Counted from the first letter of the stretch, positions 17,373 to 26,440 are shown. The stretch is 55,975 nucleotides of DNA from Bacteroides sp. (GCA_019414665.1 DXLO01000016.1:1-55975), one strand, 5' to 3'. Translations and numbers: made by a program. Notes: generated from the sequence alone by a model not told the origin.

Positions 17373-18233
17373 ATGAGACAACTAAAGATTACCAAAAGTA
17401 TCACTAACCGAGAGAGTGCTTCTCTTGATAAGTATTTGCAGGAAATCGGTCGCGAGGACCTGATTACGGTTGAAGAAGAAGTAGAACTCGCTCAGCGTAT
17501 TCGTAAGGGGGACCGCATTGCTTTGGAGAAACTTACACGTGCCAACTTGCGATTCGTAGTATCAGTAGCCAAACAGTACCAAAATCAAGGCTTGAGCCTT
17601 CCTGACTTGATAAACGAGGGAAATCTAGGTTTGATAAAGGCTGCTGAAAAGTTTGACGAAACTCGTGGATTTAAATTTATCAGTTATGCTGTATGGTGGA
17701 TCCGCCAGTCTATTCTTCAAGCTTTGGCAGAACAATCGCGAATCGTACGCTTACCGTTGAATCAGGTTGGTTCACTGAACAAAATCAGTAAGGCATTCTC
17801 CAAGTTCGAACAAGAAAACGAGCGTCGTCCTTCACCGGAAGAACTAGCAGACGAACTTGAAATTCCGGTAGATAAGATTTCAGATACGCTGAAAGTTTCA
17901 GGACGCCACATTTCTGTAGATGCTCCTTTCGTAGAAGGAGAAGACAACAGCTTGCTGGATGTCCTTGTAAACGACGACTCTCCAATGGCGGACCGTTCGC
18001 TGGTTAATGAATCACTTTCGAGGGAAATCGACAGAGCACTTTCTACGCTAACCGAAAGAGAAAAGGATATTATCCAAATGTTTTTCGGTATTAACACGCA
18101 AGAAATGACGTTGGAAGAAATCGGCGATAAATTCGGCCTCACACGTGAGCGCGTACGCCAGATTAAAGAAAAAGCTATCAGAAGATTAAGACAAAATTCT
18201 CGTAGCAAGTTGCTCAAATCTTATTTAGGGTAA
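17373..18233 (+). CDS. rpoD: Primary sigma factor RpoD (sigma-ABfr type)
   Basis: A 286-residue sigma-70 protein. It has region 1.2 (SLDKYLQEIGREDLIT), region 2 with NLRFVVSVAKQYQNQGLSLPDLINEGNLGLIKAAEKFD and the -7-reading segment YAVWWIRQSI, region 3, and region 4 with TLEEIGDKFGLTRERVRQIKEKAIRRLR. Region 1.1 is absent, as is usual for the housekeeping sigma factor of Bacteroides. That factor reads TAnnTTTG/TTTG promoters, many copies of which occur in this window. It is monocistronic with its own promoter and terminator. Confidence 0.95.
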   Translation: MRQLKITKSITNRESASLDKYLQEIGREDLITVEEEVELAQRIRKGDRIALEKLTRANLRFVVSVAKQYQNQGLSLPDLINEGNLGLIKAAEKFDETRGFKFISYAVWWIRQSILQALAEQSRIVRLPLNQVGSLNKISKAFSKFEQENERRPSPEELADELEIPVDKISDTLKVSGRHISVDAPFVEGEDNSLLDVLVNDDSPMADRSLVNESLSREIDRALSTLTEREKDIIQMFFGINTQEMTLEEIGDKFGLTRERVRQIKEKAIRRLRQNSRSKLLKSYLG

Positions 18234-18265
18234 TAAGATAAAGATCGTTTCCGAAAACAAAACAG

Positions 18266-18308
18266 GATGCAACAGTGGGCAGAGCGCCACACTATTGCAT
18301 CTTTTTTT
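18266..18308 (+). terminator. rpoD terminator
   Basis: GATGCAA...TTGCATC closes an imperfect stem with an inner AGTG/CACACT pairing. It is followed by TTTTTTT. It lies 33 bases after the rpoD stop. Confidence 0.85.
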
Positions 18309-18371
18309 ATATCCATGCGTTTTTCTTTGTTAATTTTCTCTATTCCTTTTTCATATATTATCGCAAATATC

Positions 18372-18379
18372 TATTTTTG
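18372..18379 (+). promoter_or_regulatory. -7 box of the secreted protein / C11 protease pair
   Basis: TATTTTTG (TAnnTTTG), 21 bases before the ATG at 18401. A T-run sits about 20 bases upstream at the -33 position. Confidence 0.55.
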
Positions 18380-18400
18380 TGACCTAAAATAAACTAAATC

Positions 18401-18811
18401 ATGAAATATCTTAAATTACTCTGCCTTTTATTGGTTGCGTCTGCAATTTTCCCTGCGCTGGCAAAATCACCAAAAGACAAACATAAATACGGTGTTTACA
18501 TTACAGGAGTTTCTGCATCATTTTCAGACTCTTTGGTTTACTTTACTAATATACAGTATGTAGACAGTGCTGCTGTCGATGATAAGGATCTGCTTGTCGG
18601 ACGTGCAGAATACAGCATGCAGCTTAAAGATTATCTGGAGTCAAACAAACAGTTAAAAAACCGCACTTGCTTCGTTTATTTCAACCGGAAAAAGAAAAAT
18701 CTGCAAAAAGAAATAAACAAGCTGAAGGAAAAATATCAGAAAAATAAAAGTATCGTGGTATTAGAGGTTGATCCTGAATTTATCTTCAAGAAAGCCGAAT
18801 TATATTATTAA
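18401..18811 (+). CDS. Small secreted protein of unknown function
   Basis: A 136-residue protein with a classical cleavable signal peptide ending near ALAKS (cleavage about residue 21). No lipobox is present. The mature protein is about 115 residues, highly charged, with a Lys-rich helical stretch (RKKKNLQKEINKLKEKYQKNK) and a C-terminal beta-like tail. I do not recognise a family. It is followed after 2 bases by a clostripain-like protease gene, so the two are certainly co-transcribed. An inhibitor, chaperone or cofactor of that protease is a reasonable guess with no direct evidence. Confidence 0.7.
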   Translation: MKYLKLLCLLLVASAIFPALAKSPKDKHKYGVYITGVSASFSDSLVYFTNIQYVDSAAVDDKDLLVGRAEYSMQLKDYLESNKQLKNRTCFVYFNRKKKNLQKEINKLKEKYQKNKSIVVLEVDPEFIFKKAELYY

Positions 18812-18813
18812 GC

Positions 18814-20037
18814 ATGAAAAAAATCCTGCTATATATTGTTTTGACCTTAATTCTGGTTGCTTGTTCTGATGAAATTCCTGAACATCATCAGCCTGTCCGT
18901 GCAAAACGTGCCGTACTTGCCTATATGGTAGCCAACAATAATCTCGATGGGCTTATTATGCAAAATATACAATGGATGTACGAAAGTCTTTCTACAGCCA
19001 AGGATACTTGTACACTGGTAGTTTACTACAAACCATCAGAAAGCAACCAGTACATGAAAACGGCAGAGATACTTGAGTTCACAACCGACGGATATGGAAG
19101 AATAAACGGACAAACAATATTAAGTGGTTCTTCGCTTACTTCAGAAAACGTTATATCGCAGGCCGTTCATCATCAGGCATCAATAGGAATTGCAACCGAT
19201 CCTTTTATTATGGCAGAAAATCTTCGTATGATGCAAGACATAGCACAAGCAGAATCATACGGATTGATCTTGGGATCTCATGCCAGTGGATGGCTTCCAT
19301 CTCCTAACGCAATAAGTACATTTTCTTTTGGATGGGACGGAGTGGAAAGTAATACCATTGACATACCCGAACTTGCAACTACTCTGGAACAAAGTTTTCC
19401 TGAAAATAATCTCGACTTTACGCTGTTCGATGCCTGTATGATGGGGACAGCTGAAGTCTTTTATGAATTACGCAATGCTACCCACTACTGTATTGCCTCA
19501 GTAATGGAAACTCCTGCTGTAGGATTCCCTTATAACCGCTTCTTCACCGGTTTATACGAGAGTGATATAGATTATGCAAAGGTTTGTAATGAAACCGTAC
19601 AATACAATAAGGAAAACAGATGGTGGGGAACATACGCAGCAGTAGACTGCACTGCAATGGAAAATGTAGCTCAGGCTATAAAGGCAGAGCTAAAGGAACA
19701 CCAGTCCGAATTAAGTACACTCGACTATACTCAGATACAACAATACGGTTACGAAAAATATAAAAACTTCTCATTCGACTTACTCGATTTTATCAAACAA
19801 CTTAATGGAGGTACTATTCCAGCTACAGTAGAAAACAGCTTGTCTCAAGCTGTTGTAGCAAAGAATTGCCTGAATGGAGAAGAATATCCGTTTGTAACAC
19901 TGAAAATAGATGCTACACGTTATTGTGGTATGGGCATGTATTTCCCCGGCAGACAAATTAAATCTTCATGGGATAAATATTGCCAGTCATCCGTTGCATG
20001 GTACAATGCTGCCGGGTGGAATGAAATACAGCCATAA
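18814..20037 (+). CDS. Clostripain-family (C11) cysteine protease lipoprotein
   Basis: A 407-residue protein with lipobox LVAC (lipid Cys17). The C11 catalytic dyad is visible as His156 in LGSHASGW and Cys208 in FDACMMG, with the family context TAEVFYELRN and ETPAVGFPY. The family form HGSGW is changed to HASGW. C11 enzymes cleave after Arg or Lys and often self-activate. Lipidation places it in the periplasm or on the cell surface. It ends 2 bases before the stop of the convergent DJ-1 gene, with no terminator in between. Confidence 0.85.
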   Translation: MKKILLYIVLTLILVACSDEIPEHHQPVRAKRAVLAYMVANNNLDGLIMQNIQWMYESLSTAKDTCTLVVYYKPSESNQYMKTAEILEFTTDGYGRINGQTILSGSSLTSENVISQAVHHQASIGIATDPFIMAENLRMMQDIAQAESYGLILGSHASGWLPSPNAISTFSFGWDGVESNTIDIPELATTLEQSFPENNLDFTLFDACMMGTAEVFYELRNATHYCIASVMETPAVGFPYNRFFTGLYESDIDYAKVCNETVQYNKENRWWGTYAAVDCTAMENVAQAIKAELKEHQSELSTLDYTQIQQYGYEKYKNFSFDLLDFIKQLNGGTIPATVENSLSQAVVAKNCLNGEEYPFVTLKIDATRYCGMGMYFPGRQIKSSWDKYCQSSVAWYNAAGWNEIQP

Positions 20038-20039
20038 TA

Positions 20040-20567
20040 CTATTTCAAGGCCTTCATCAGTTCAGGCATTAATGATGGAAGTGTATGTTCATTTTGTGCA
20101 GTAAAGAAATTCCTGTCAATTTCATAAGCTGAATCCGTAGCAATTCCTTTGCATATAGCAGGTTTTGCCAGCGGATGAACTGCCAATCGTACTCCTTCCG
20201 TTATACCTGCAATTTCAAAAATCAAAGCAGCAGCACAATGCCCTATTATTAATTTACCTTCTTCTGCAAATTCTTTGATCACTTGCATCAATGCAACATT
20301 ATGTGCCTCTGAGGCATGTTCTTTAAAAACAGGGACGGCATCTCCACATGAGAATACCAATGCATCATACTCATGAGCATGCCCTTTCAGATTCTCTATT
20401 ACATCATCCGCATAAAATCGAATACCTGAATTAGTACGCATATCAGTAGTTTCCGCAACTGCATACACACGGTAGATAATCTGATTTTCGTAAAAACTTT
20501 CCAAGTACTGAAACAGCCCCAATCCATTTACCGGATTGACGGCTAATACTGCAATACGCTTTGCCAT
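20040..20567 (-). CDS. DJ-1/PfpI-family protein
   Basis: A 175-residue flavodoxin-like protein of the DJ-1/PfpI superfamily. The elbow cysteine is Cys111 in IIGHCAAALIFEIAG, preceded by the strand ALVFSCGDA. Family members include proteases, glyoxalase/deglycase-like enzymes and stress chaperones; the sequence does not decide between them. Its promoter faces that of an HxlR regulator gene across a palindrome. This is the usual layout for a redox- or electrophile-responsive pair, which supports a stress or detoxification role. Confidence 0.8.
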   Translation of the reverse strand: MAKRIAVLAVNPVNGLGLFQYLESFYENQIIYRVYAVAETTDMRTNSGIRFYADDVIENLKGHAHEYDALVFSCGDAVPVFKEHASEAHNVALMQVIKEFAEEGKLIIGHCAAALIFEIAGITEGVRLAVHPLAKPAICKGIATDSAYEIDRNFFTAQNEHTLPSLMPELMKALK

Positions 20568-20615
20568 AATTCTAGTTTTTTTAAATTATACATTAGTTAT
20601 TATTAGTAACTTTAT

Positions 20616-20623
20616 TACTTTTG
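20616..20623 (+). promoter_or_regulatory. Candidate -7 box of hxlR
   Basis: TACTTTTG (TAnnTTTG) on the plus strand would give a leader of about 105 bases containing the palindrome at 20681-20698. An AGTTA...TAACT repeat (20595-20611) lies just upstream. Confidence 0.4.
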
Positions 20624-20628
20624 TGTTG

Positions 20629-20659
20629 CAAATGTATGGGCCTCAACCGGATAATACAA
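20629..20659 (-). promoter_or_regulatory. Promoter of the DJ-1/PfpI gene
   Basis: On the minus strand TTG (20657-20659) and TACATTTG (20629-20636) are 20 bases apart, fitting the -33/-7 rule. The leader would be about 55 bases. Confidence 0.6.
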
Positions 20660-20680
20660 GAAGGCACATCAATGTCAGTC

Positions 20681-20698
20681 ACTTACACCAGTGTAAGT
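20681..20698. promoter_or_regulatory. Perfect palindrome, candidate HxlR operator
   Basis: ACTTACAC CA GTGTAAGT is an exact 8+2+8 inverted repeat lying between the divergent DJ-1 and hxlR genes. It sits upstream of the DJ-1 promoter and before the hxlR ATG. HxlR/DUF24 regulators bind as dimers to such short palindromes. Confidence 0.6.
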
Positions 20699-20734
20699 AT
20701 TATTATGAAACAAGCATTTACTAACTGTTAATAT

Positions 20735-21079
20735 ATGCAAAACTTTCATCATTCAGGTATATGTCCTATCCGAGATATCATCGCACGCATCAGTACCAAA
20801 TGGGCAATGCTGGTTTTAACAACCCTTCATACCAACGGAGTTATGCGGTTCAATGACATACAGAAAAGTATCGGAGAGATCTCACAACGAATGCTAACTG
20901 TTACATTACGCTCTTTAGAAACAGACGGACTGATAAAACGCACCGTTTATCCGGAAGTTCCCCCTCGCGTGGAATATAAGTTGACTCTACGAGGTGAAAG
21001 TTTAATGCCAATATTGAAAATGTTAACCGATTGGGCACTTGATCATGCAGAAGAAATCATGAAAGACCGACAAAAGTAA
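20735..21079 (+). CDS. HxlR-family winged-helix transcriptional regulator
   Basis: A 114-residue protein with the HxlR/DUF24 layout. The early Cys in CPIRDII is the redox-sensing position in many members. It is followed by TKWAMLVLTTL, the recognition part FNDIQKSIGEISQRMLTVTLRSLETDGLIKR, the wing VYPEVPPRVEYKLT and the closing dimer helix. It is divergent from the DJ-1/PfpI gene, its probable target, and may also regulate itself. Confidence 0.9.
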   Translation: MQNFHHSGICPIRDIIARISTKWAMLVLTTLHTNGVMRFNDIQKSIGEISQRMLTVTLRSLETDGLIKRTVYPEVPPRVEYKLTLRGESLMPILKMLTDWALDHAEEIMKDRQK

Positions 21080-21140
21080 CTATACAGCAAAATAGAAAAG
21101 TTATATTCACATGCGTTTTTCATATTTGATTTAGTTTAAT

Positions 21141-21148
21141 TATTTTTG
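21141..21148 (+). promoter_or_regulatory. -7 box of the HTCS gene
   Basis: TATTTTTG (TAnnTTTG) with TTTT exactly 20 bases upstream. The predicted transcript begins near 21155, leaving about 113 bases of leader before the ATG at 21268. Confidence 0.5.
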
Positions 21149-21267
21149 CAATATGTGACAAATGATTTTGTATACAACTATTTTTACAATAATCATTGAA
21201 TCACCAACAAACATCAGCATATCATACTTATGAAAAACGACCTCATGTCTTTGATAAACTTTACCGC

Positions 21268-24200
21268 ATGAAAATCTTACTGAAATATATCATTATTCTC
21301 CTTGTATGGGCTATAGGTACTACTGCTCAGGCTGAATTGACAAACAAGATGTTCAACATCAGACATATCGGTCACGTAGAAGGACTTAGCAGCCAACGAG
21401 TGTTTTCAATCGTAGAAGACAACCATCATGCAATGTGGATTGCAACAAAAGCAGGTATAGACCGGTACAATGGCCAGATGGTAAAAAACTATACCTTAGA
21501 GGGAAACTTCTATTATGGTGATATGGCTGGACGCAGAATCCGCTTGCTGTATCACGAAAAGTACGGATTATGGGCATACGATCACACTGGCAGAATCTAT
21601 CGATACCGGCCTGATACAGACAGTTTCGAACAAGAATTATATTTAGGCGAATCTATCAAGGGAGAAATTATCCTGAATAAGCTCTGTATGGACCCAAACG
21701 GAACATTATGGCTGGGGTTAAGTAAAGGATTATACAAAAAAGCTCCCGATGAAGCTGTTTCACAGATTATTCCGGATAAGTACATCAATGACATTATCTG
21801 TGTAGGAGATTCTCTATTTACAGGAACATCCAACGGAGTGTTATATATATCATGTTCAAATCCTCAGCATACCAAAGTTCTCACAGAGAACAAAAACGTA
21901 CAAACTCTTTTTTATGATAGCGCACATAAACAGCTTTGGATCGGAACATTCAATAATGGACTATGGACACTGGATCCGACAACTGGCATAGTAGAACACA
22001 TCGAAAAACAGAACTCCTGCTTTTCCAGTCCCATCCGGGCCATCACAGCCTACGACGACCATACCCTACTGTTCGGAATAGATGGAGGAGGTGTACATAC
22101 AGTCAATCTGGAAACTAAAAGAAGTAATCTTTTTATCAATACAGAAGATAACAGCGATATCTACCTGCAAGGAAATGGAGTTTATGCCGTAACCCGCGAT
22201 CATCAGGGAAATATCTGGATAGGAAGTTATACGGGAGGAGTATCTGTTGCTATCTACCTGAAATATCCCATAACTATCCTCAACCATGAAAGAGGTAATC
22301 CACAATCGCTGGCAAACGATAATGTCAATGATATCGAAGAAAATACCAACGGTGATATATGGTTTGCCACTGACGACGGAATCAGTATTTTAACTCCCTC
22401 CGGCATCTGGAAACATATACTGAAATCAACCGTTACCGTAACGTTGTGCAAAGGTAAAGACAGCAATATATGGGCCGGAACCTACGGAGACGGTGTGTAT
22501 CAACTAGATAAGTCCGGAAAAACAACCACACACCTCACAGAAGGAAAAGGAGAACTGACTACCAACTACATATTCTCGATCACCGAAGATTATGACGGCG
22601 ACTTGTGGATTGGGGGACTTGATGGCGGACTGGTTAAATGGGACAAATCAAGACAACGTAAACAGGTATTTGATGTAAACTGGATACACTCCATTATGGC
22701 CATAAACCATCACCAGATAGCAGTAGCCACAGTAAACGGCTTCTGCATAATAGACAAACAGAGTGGAACAGTCAAACCTTATGCTACCACTCAAGATCTC
22801 AATGAGCAAAATGCCAGTGCTTACATCATTTCCATGCTTTTTAATGATGACGGAACGGTATGGTTAGGTACAGAAGGAGGAGGACTGAGTTTATACAACA
22901 TGAATACTCACGAGCTGAAAACATTTACTACCCACGAAGGTATGTTGTCTGACGACGTATACAGTCTGCAACGGGATTCTCAGGGAGGTATATGGGCAAG
23001 TACAGGAAAAGGACTGGCTATTGTTAAAGACTTCCAGGTATCAAATTTGAATTACATCTATGACATAGACAAAGTATATAATAAATCATCGTATACCCAA
23101 TTATCTGATGGAAGATTTGCATACGGAAGCACTAACGGAGCTGTATTTATTTCTCCCGACGCAGTAATGATGGTAGATTATCAAGCTCCACTGCGATTTA
23201 CCGATTTACGAGTTGAATATCTCAATCCGCATGAAGCCAAACAGCTACATCCCTGCATCTATCAGATGCTAGTCGATAAGGACGTCCATCTGGGATACAG
23301 CCACAATTCGTTTGTCGTTACGTTCGAATCTATAAACTATCGGTTCCAGCACGACATTGCTTATCAGTATATTTTAGACGGATACGAAAAGTCATGGAGT
23401 AATCTATCTTCAAACGGATCTGTACGATATACCAATGTATCTCCCGGAACATATACACTCAAAGTACGCAGCTTGAGAAAAAGTAATGGAGAAATTATAT
23501 CCGAGCAGACACTACCCATACAAATCGCACAGCCCTGGTGGAACTCATGGTATGCATGGATAGTATATATCTGTCTGGTAGGAGGTATTTTTTACTTTAT
23601 CCTCCGCTTCAAGAGCAACCAGCTTCAGAAGCAATATGATGAAGACAAAATCAAATTCTTCATAGATACGGCTCACGACATCAGAACTCCGGTTACACTG
23701 ATTATGGCCCCACTGGAAGATTTAGGAAAACGACAGGAACTATCTGTCGATGCACATCAGCTGCTGGATATGGCACGTAACAACACGCGCAAGCTTCACA
23801 CTCTCATCACACAGCTGCTGGAGTTTGAGAAAGTAGATACACACAAGAAGTCTATCACACTGGAACCTGTAAACCTGAGTGAACTGCTTGTTGAAGAATG
23901 TGCAAGCTTCCAGGCACTATGCGACAAAAAACAGTTGCATTTGCATATTTCATTACCAGATCAGGATGTATATGCCATGGCAGACAGACATCTAATGGAA
24001 ATGTTACTCGACAATTTACTCTCCAATGCATGCAAGTACACTCCATCACACGGAAATATAGAAATAAGTCTGCGATATAATAAGCAAAAAGTTATCATCG
24101 AAGTAAAAGACAATGGCATCGGTATACCCTCCAAAGCCAGAAAACACTTATTTAACAGTGTATACCGGGCTGAAAATGCCAGAGAATCACACGAGTCTGG

Positions 24201-25284
24201 CACAGGATTCGGTTTGTTGCAGGTACAGCGTATTGTAAAGATGCTACATGGAAAAGTATCTTATGAATCAGAAGTAAACAAAGGTACAACATTCTCTGTT
24301 ACATTACAGAAAGCTCATAATACAGCTGCCGTATCACAAACACTTCAGGCTACTTCACACCTATCATCACCTTCACAACAAAACGAAAATACTACATATT
24401 CTTCACCAGAGAAGAAAGAGGTTGAAGAGAAACTGGAAGGTAAAGATACGTTGCTGATAGTAGAAGATCACGAAGAATTGCGCTACTATCTACGCAAGAC
24501 CTTTGAACACTATTACCGTGTCATTGATGTCGCAAATGGGAAAGAAGCTCTCGATTATCTGTCGAATGAATATCCCGATCTGATCTTATCGGATGTAATG
24601 ATGCCGGGTATTCAGGGGGACGAATTATGTCAAATGGTAAAAGAAAATCCGGATACAGCCGGTATACCTTTTATCTTGCTCACTGCCAAAACCAATTATG
24701 ATGCCGTAGTAGAAGGATTGAAAAAAGGCGCAGACGATTATATCCCCAAACCTTTTAGTACAGAAATACTAAAGTTAAAGGTACGCGGATTCATAGAAAA
24801 CAGAAATCGTCAGCGAGATTTCTTCATGCGACAAGCTCTCAAAGAGGTAGAAAATGGCAGAAACAATACCACATCAACTCCTGACCAGCCAGCTCAACAA
24901 AGTGATGACACCATTGACAACCAGCCGGCACTTTCCGAAAGTGACCATGCATTTGTGATACGTGCTACTCAACTGGTCATTGAGAATATCAGCAATGCAG
25001 AATTCAATATCAACAGTCTGTGTCAGGAAATGGCTATGAGCCGTACTCTCTTTTACAGCCGGCTCAAATCGCTGACAGGAAAAGCTCCGCAAGAGTTTAT
25101 CCGTATCATCCGATTACAACAAGCAGCCGAACTGCTGAAGCAAGGCAAAAACGTGACAGAAGTAGCTACTGATACAGGATTTATAAATGTAAAATATTTC
25201 AGCATGCTATTCAAAAAACAATTTGGCATTCAGCCCAGCAAATATGAGCAGGACAGTTCAGCCTCATCATCAGACAAGCAATAA
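21268..25284 (+). CDS. Hybrid two-component system regulator (HTCS) of the beta-glucan PUL
   Basis: A 1338-residue one-protein sensor and activator. In order: signal peptide (1-22); a periplasmic region of repeated propeller blades with WIGT/WLGT-type strands (about 30-690); a Y_Y_Y domain (about 690-752); one membrane helix (about 761-780); HisKA with His803 in FIDTAHDIRTPV; HATPase with DNGIGIP and GTGFGL; a receiver with Asp1109 in LILSDVMMPG; and an AraC-type DNA-binding domain (about 1235-1334). HTCS proteins bind a PUL-specific oligosaccharide in the periplasm and activate the adjacent PUL. The longest frame starts at a TTG (21196). The ATG at 21268 directly precedes the signal peptide and is chosen. 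Confidence 0.93.
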   Translation: MKILLKYIIILLVWAIGTTAQAELTNKMFNIRHIGHVEGLSSQRVFSIVEDNHHAMWIATKAGIDRYNGQMVKNYTLEGNFYYGDMAGRRIRLLYHEKYGLWAYDHTGRIYRYRPDTDSFEQELYLGESIKGEIILNKLCMDPNGTLWLGLSKGLYKKAPDEAVSQIIPDKYINDIICVGDSLFTGTSNGVLYISCSNPQHTKVLTENKNVQTLFYDSAHKQLWIGTFNNGLWTLDPTTGIVEHIEKQNSCFSSPIRAITAYDDHTLLFGIDGGGVHTVNLETKRSNLFINTEDNSDIYLQGNGVYAVTRDHQGNIWIGSYTGGVSVAIYLKYPITILNHERGNPQSLANDNVNDIEENTNGDIWFATDDGISILTPSGIWKHILKSTVTVTLCKGKDSNIWAGTYGDGVYQLDKSGKTTTHLTEGKGELTTNYIFSITEDYDGDLWIGGLDGGLVKWDKSRQRKQVFDVNWIHSIMAINHHQIAVATVNGFCIIDKQSGTVKPYATTQDLNEQNASAYIISMLFNDDGTVWLGTEGGGLSLYNMNTHELKTFTTHEGMLSDDVYSLQRDSQGGIWASTGKGLAIVKDFQVSNLNYIYDIDKVYNKSSYTQLSDGRFAYGSTNGAVFISPDAVMMVDYQAPLRFTDLRVEYLNPHEAKQLHPCIYQMLVDKDVHLGYSHNSFVVTFESINYRFQHDIAYQYILDGYEKSWSNLSSNGSVRYTNVSPGTYTLKVRSLRKSNGEIISEQTLPIQIAQPWWNSWYAWIVYICLVGGIFYFILRFKSNQLQKQYDEDKIKFFIDTAHDIRTPVTLIMAPLEDLGKRQELSVDAHQLLDMARNNTRKLHTLITQLLEFEKVDTHKKSITLEPVNLSELLVEECASFQALCDKKQLHLHISLPDQDVYAMADRHLMEMLLDNLLSNACKYTPSHGNIEISLRYNKQKVIIEVKDNGIGIPSKARKHLFNSVYRAENARESHESGTGFGLLQVQRIVKMLHGKVSYESEVNKGTTFSVTLQKAHNTAAVSQTLQATSHLSSPSQQNENTTYSSPEKKEVEEKLEGKDTLLIVEDHEELRYYLRKTFEHYYRVIDVANGKEALDYLSNEYPDLILSDVMMPGIQGDELCQMVKENPDTAGIPFILLTAKTNYDAVVEGLKKGADDYIPKPFSTEILKLKVRGFIENRNRQRDFFMRQALKEVENGRNNTTSTPDQPAQQSDDTIDNQPALSESDHAFVIRATQLVIENISNAEFNINSLCQEMAMSRTLFYSRLKSLTGKAPQEFIRIIRLQQAAELLKQGKNVTEVATDTGFINVKYFSMLFKKQFGIQPSKYEQDSSASSSDKQ

Positions 25285-25311
25285 GAAATTCATTTAGTCT
25301 TACATAAGAAA

Positions 25312-25342
25312 GTCGGTAAAAAACAGTTTACCGGCTTTTTTT
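25312..25342 (+). terminator. HTCS terminator
   Basis: GTCGGTAAA (25312-25320) pairs with TTTACCGGC (25327-25335) with one G-U pair and a 6-base loop. TTTTTTT follows. It separates the HTCS transcript from the PUL operon. Confidence 0.85.
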
Positions 25343-25378
25343 ATGTCCTCCTCTCTCAAAAACGACTCTTTTCACCGG

Positions 25379-25453
25379 CATAAAGCTGTTTCAGATAGTC
25401 ATAAAGCTATCACTTCCAGTAGAAATGTCAGCAATCAAACCTTATATGTCAGC
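25379..25453. promoter_or_regulatory. Two 21-bp-period direct-repeat pairs, candidate HTCS operator
   Basis: CATAAAGCT occurs at 25379-25387 and 25400-25408, and ATGTCAGC at 25425-25432 and 25446-25453. Both pairs have a 21-base period, the spacing of AraC half-sites. They lie in the HTCS-GH16 gap, where the PUL activator should bind. The second pair ends about 44 bases before the likely transcript start. An inverted GATAG/CTATC (25394-25411) overlaps the first pair. Confidence 0.55.
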
Positions 25454-25483
25454 TATCTGACCATCTTATTTGCATACAATCCC

Positions 25484-25491
25484 CACTTTTG
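25484..25491 (+). promoter_or_regulatory. Candidate -7 box of the PUL operon
   Basis: CACTTTTG, one mismatch from TAnnTTTG, with no good -33 element at the right distance. A weak promoter next to activator-like repeats fits an activator-dependent operon. The leader would be about 90 bases. Confidence 0.4.
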
Positions 25492-25587
25492 CACAGAGCT
25501 CAACAGCCACACGGCGTATTAGTCACCGCTGCTACAACCGGGCTCCCTACGAACCGATAATGATCTTAACCCATAAATATCTGTAAT

Positions 25588-26421
25588 ATGAAAAAAGTAA
25601 AAATTCTACTGGCACTGGCAATGTGCTCAATGTATCAGTCCTGCTCATCCGATGAAGTAAACATGAATCCGCAGGAAGAATCTCTGGAAAAAGTTGTATT
25701 TAAAGATGACTTCGAAACATTCGACAGCAATGTATGGACCAAAGAAGAACACGAAGCCGGATGGGTAAATCAAGAACTGCAAATATATGATGCAGCACAT
25801 GTATCGACCGGAACAGATGAAGGACGATCTGTTCTTATCTTAACGGCAGAACGGAAAGGAAACAAAATCTATTCCGGAAGAGTAAACAGTCAAGGCAAAA
25901 AAAGTTTTCAATATGGCAAGATAGAAGCAAGCATCAAACTTCCCCAAACAGCAAATGGTCTATGGCCTGCATTTTGGATGATGGGCGACAATAATATGCC
26001 TTGGCCTCAGTGCGGAGAAATCGATATTATGGAAATGGGACAGGAAAACGGTATAATCAACGGTACGTCTGAAACCTATCTCAACACAGCTATCCACTAT
26101 GGAACCGACTACGAAAGCGGACATCGTCAGGAGTATCATGCCGATAATGTTTCACAGAGTCTGCAAGATGGGAAATATCATACCTACTTGCTGGAATGGA
26201 ATGAGAACAGTCTGACTGTAAGCATAGACGGAACCAAGTTTTACACTTTCGACATCAGCAAAGTCAGCGGACGTTATGAATATTTTCACCATAACTTCTA
26301 CATCCTGTTCAATCTGGCTGTAGGTGGAAGTTTTACCGGCATCACAGACGTCAATGCCATCACTGCATTGAAAGACGGAGAGAAGGTAAACATGTATATC
26401 GACTGGATAAAAGTTTATTAA
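25588..26421 (+). CDS. GH16 endo-beta-glucanase lipoprotein
   Basis: A 277-residue protein with lipobox YQSC (lipid Cys19) followed by SSDE, probably surface exposed. The GH16 jelly roll is clear: GRVNSQGKKSFQYGKIEASIKLP, then NGLWPAFWMMG, and the catalytic EIDIME with nucleophile Glu144, Asp146 and acid/base Glu149. The extra Met in ExDxxE is the form of bacterial laminarinases and lichenases. It should cut long beta-1,3- or mixed-linkage beta-1,3/1,4-glucans at the cell surface. It is first gene of the PUL operon, with a 19-base gap to susC. Exact linkage preference is not decided by sequence. Confidence 0.9.
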   Translation: MKKVKILLALAMCSMYQSCSSDEVNMNPQEESLEKVVFKDDFETFDSNVWTKEEHEAGWVNQELQIYDAAHVSTGTDEGRSVLILTAERKGNKIYSGRVNSQGKKSFQYGKIEASIKLPQTANGLWPAFWMMGDNNMPWPQCGEIDIMEMGQENGIINGTSETYLNTAIHYGTDYESGHRQEYHADNVSQSLQDGKYHTYLLEWNENSLTVSIDGTKFYTFDISKVSGRYEYFHHNFYILFNLAVGGSFTGITDVNAITALKDGEKVNMYIDWIKVY

Positions 26422-26440
26422 TCTTAATACAAACAAATCT

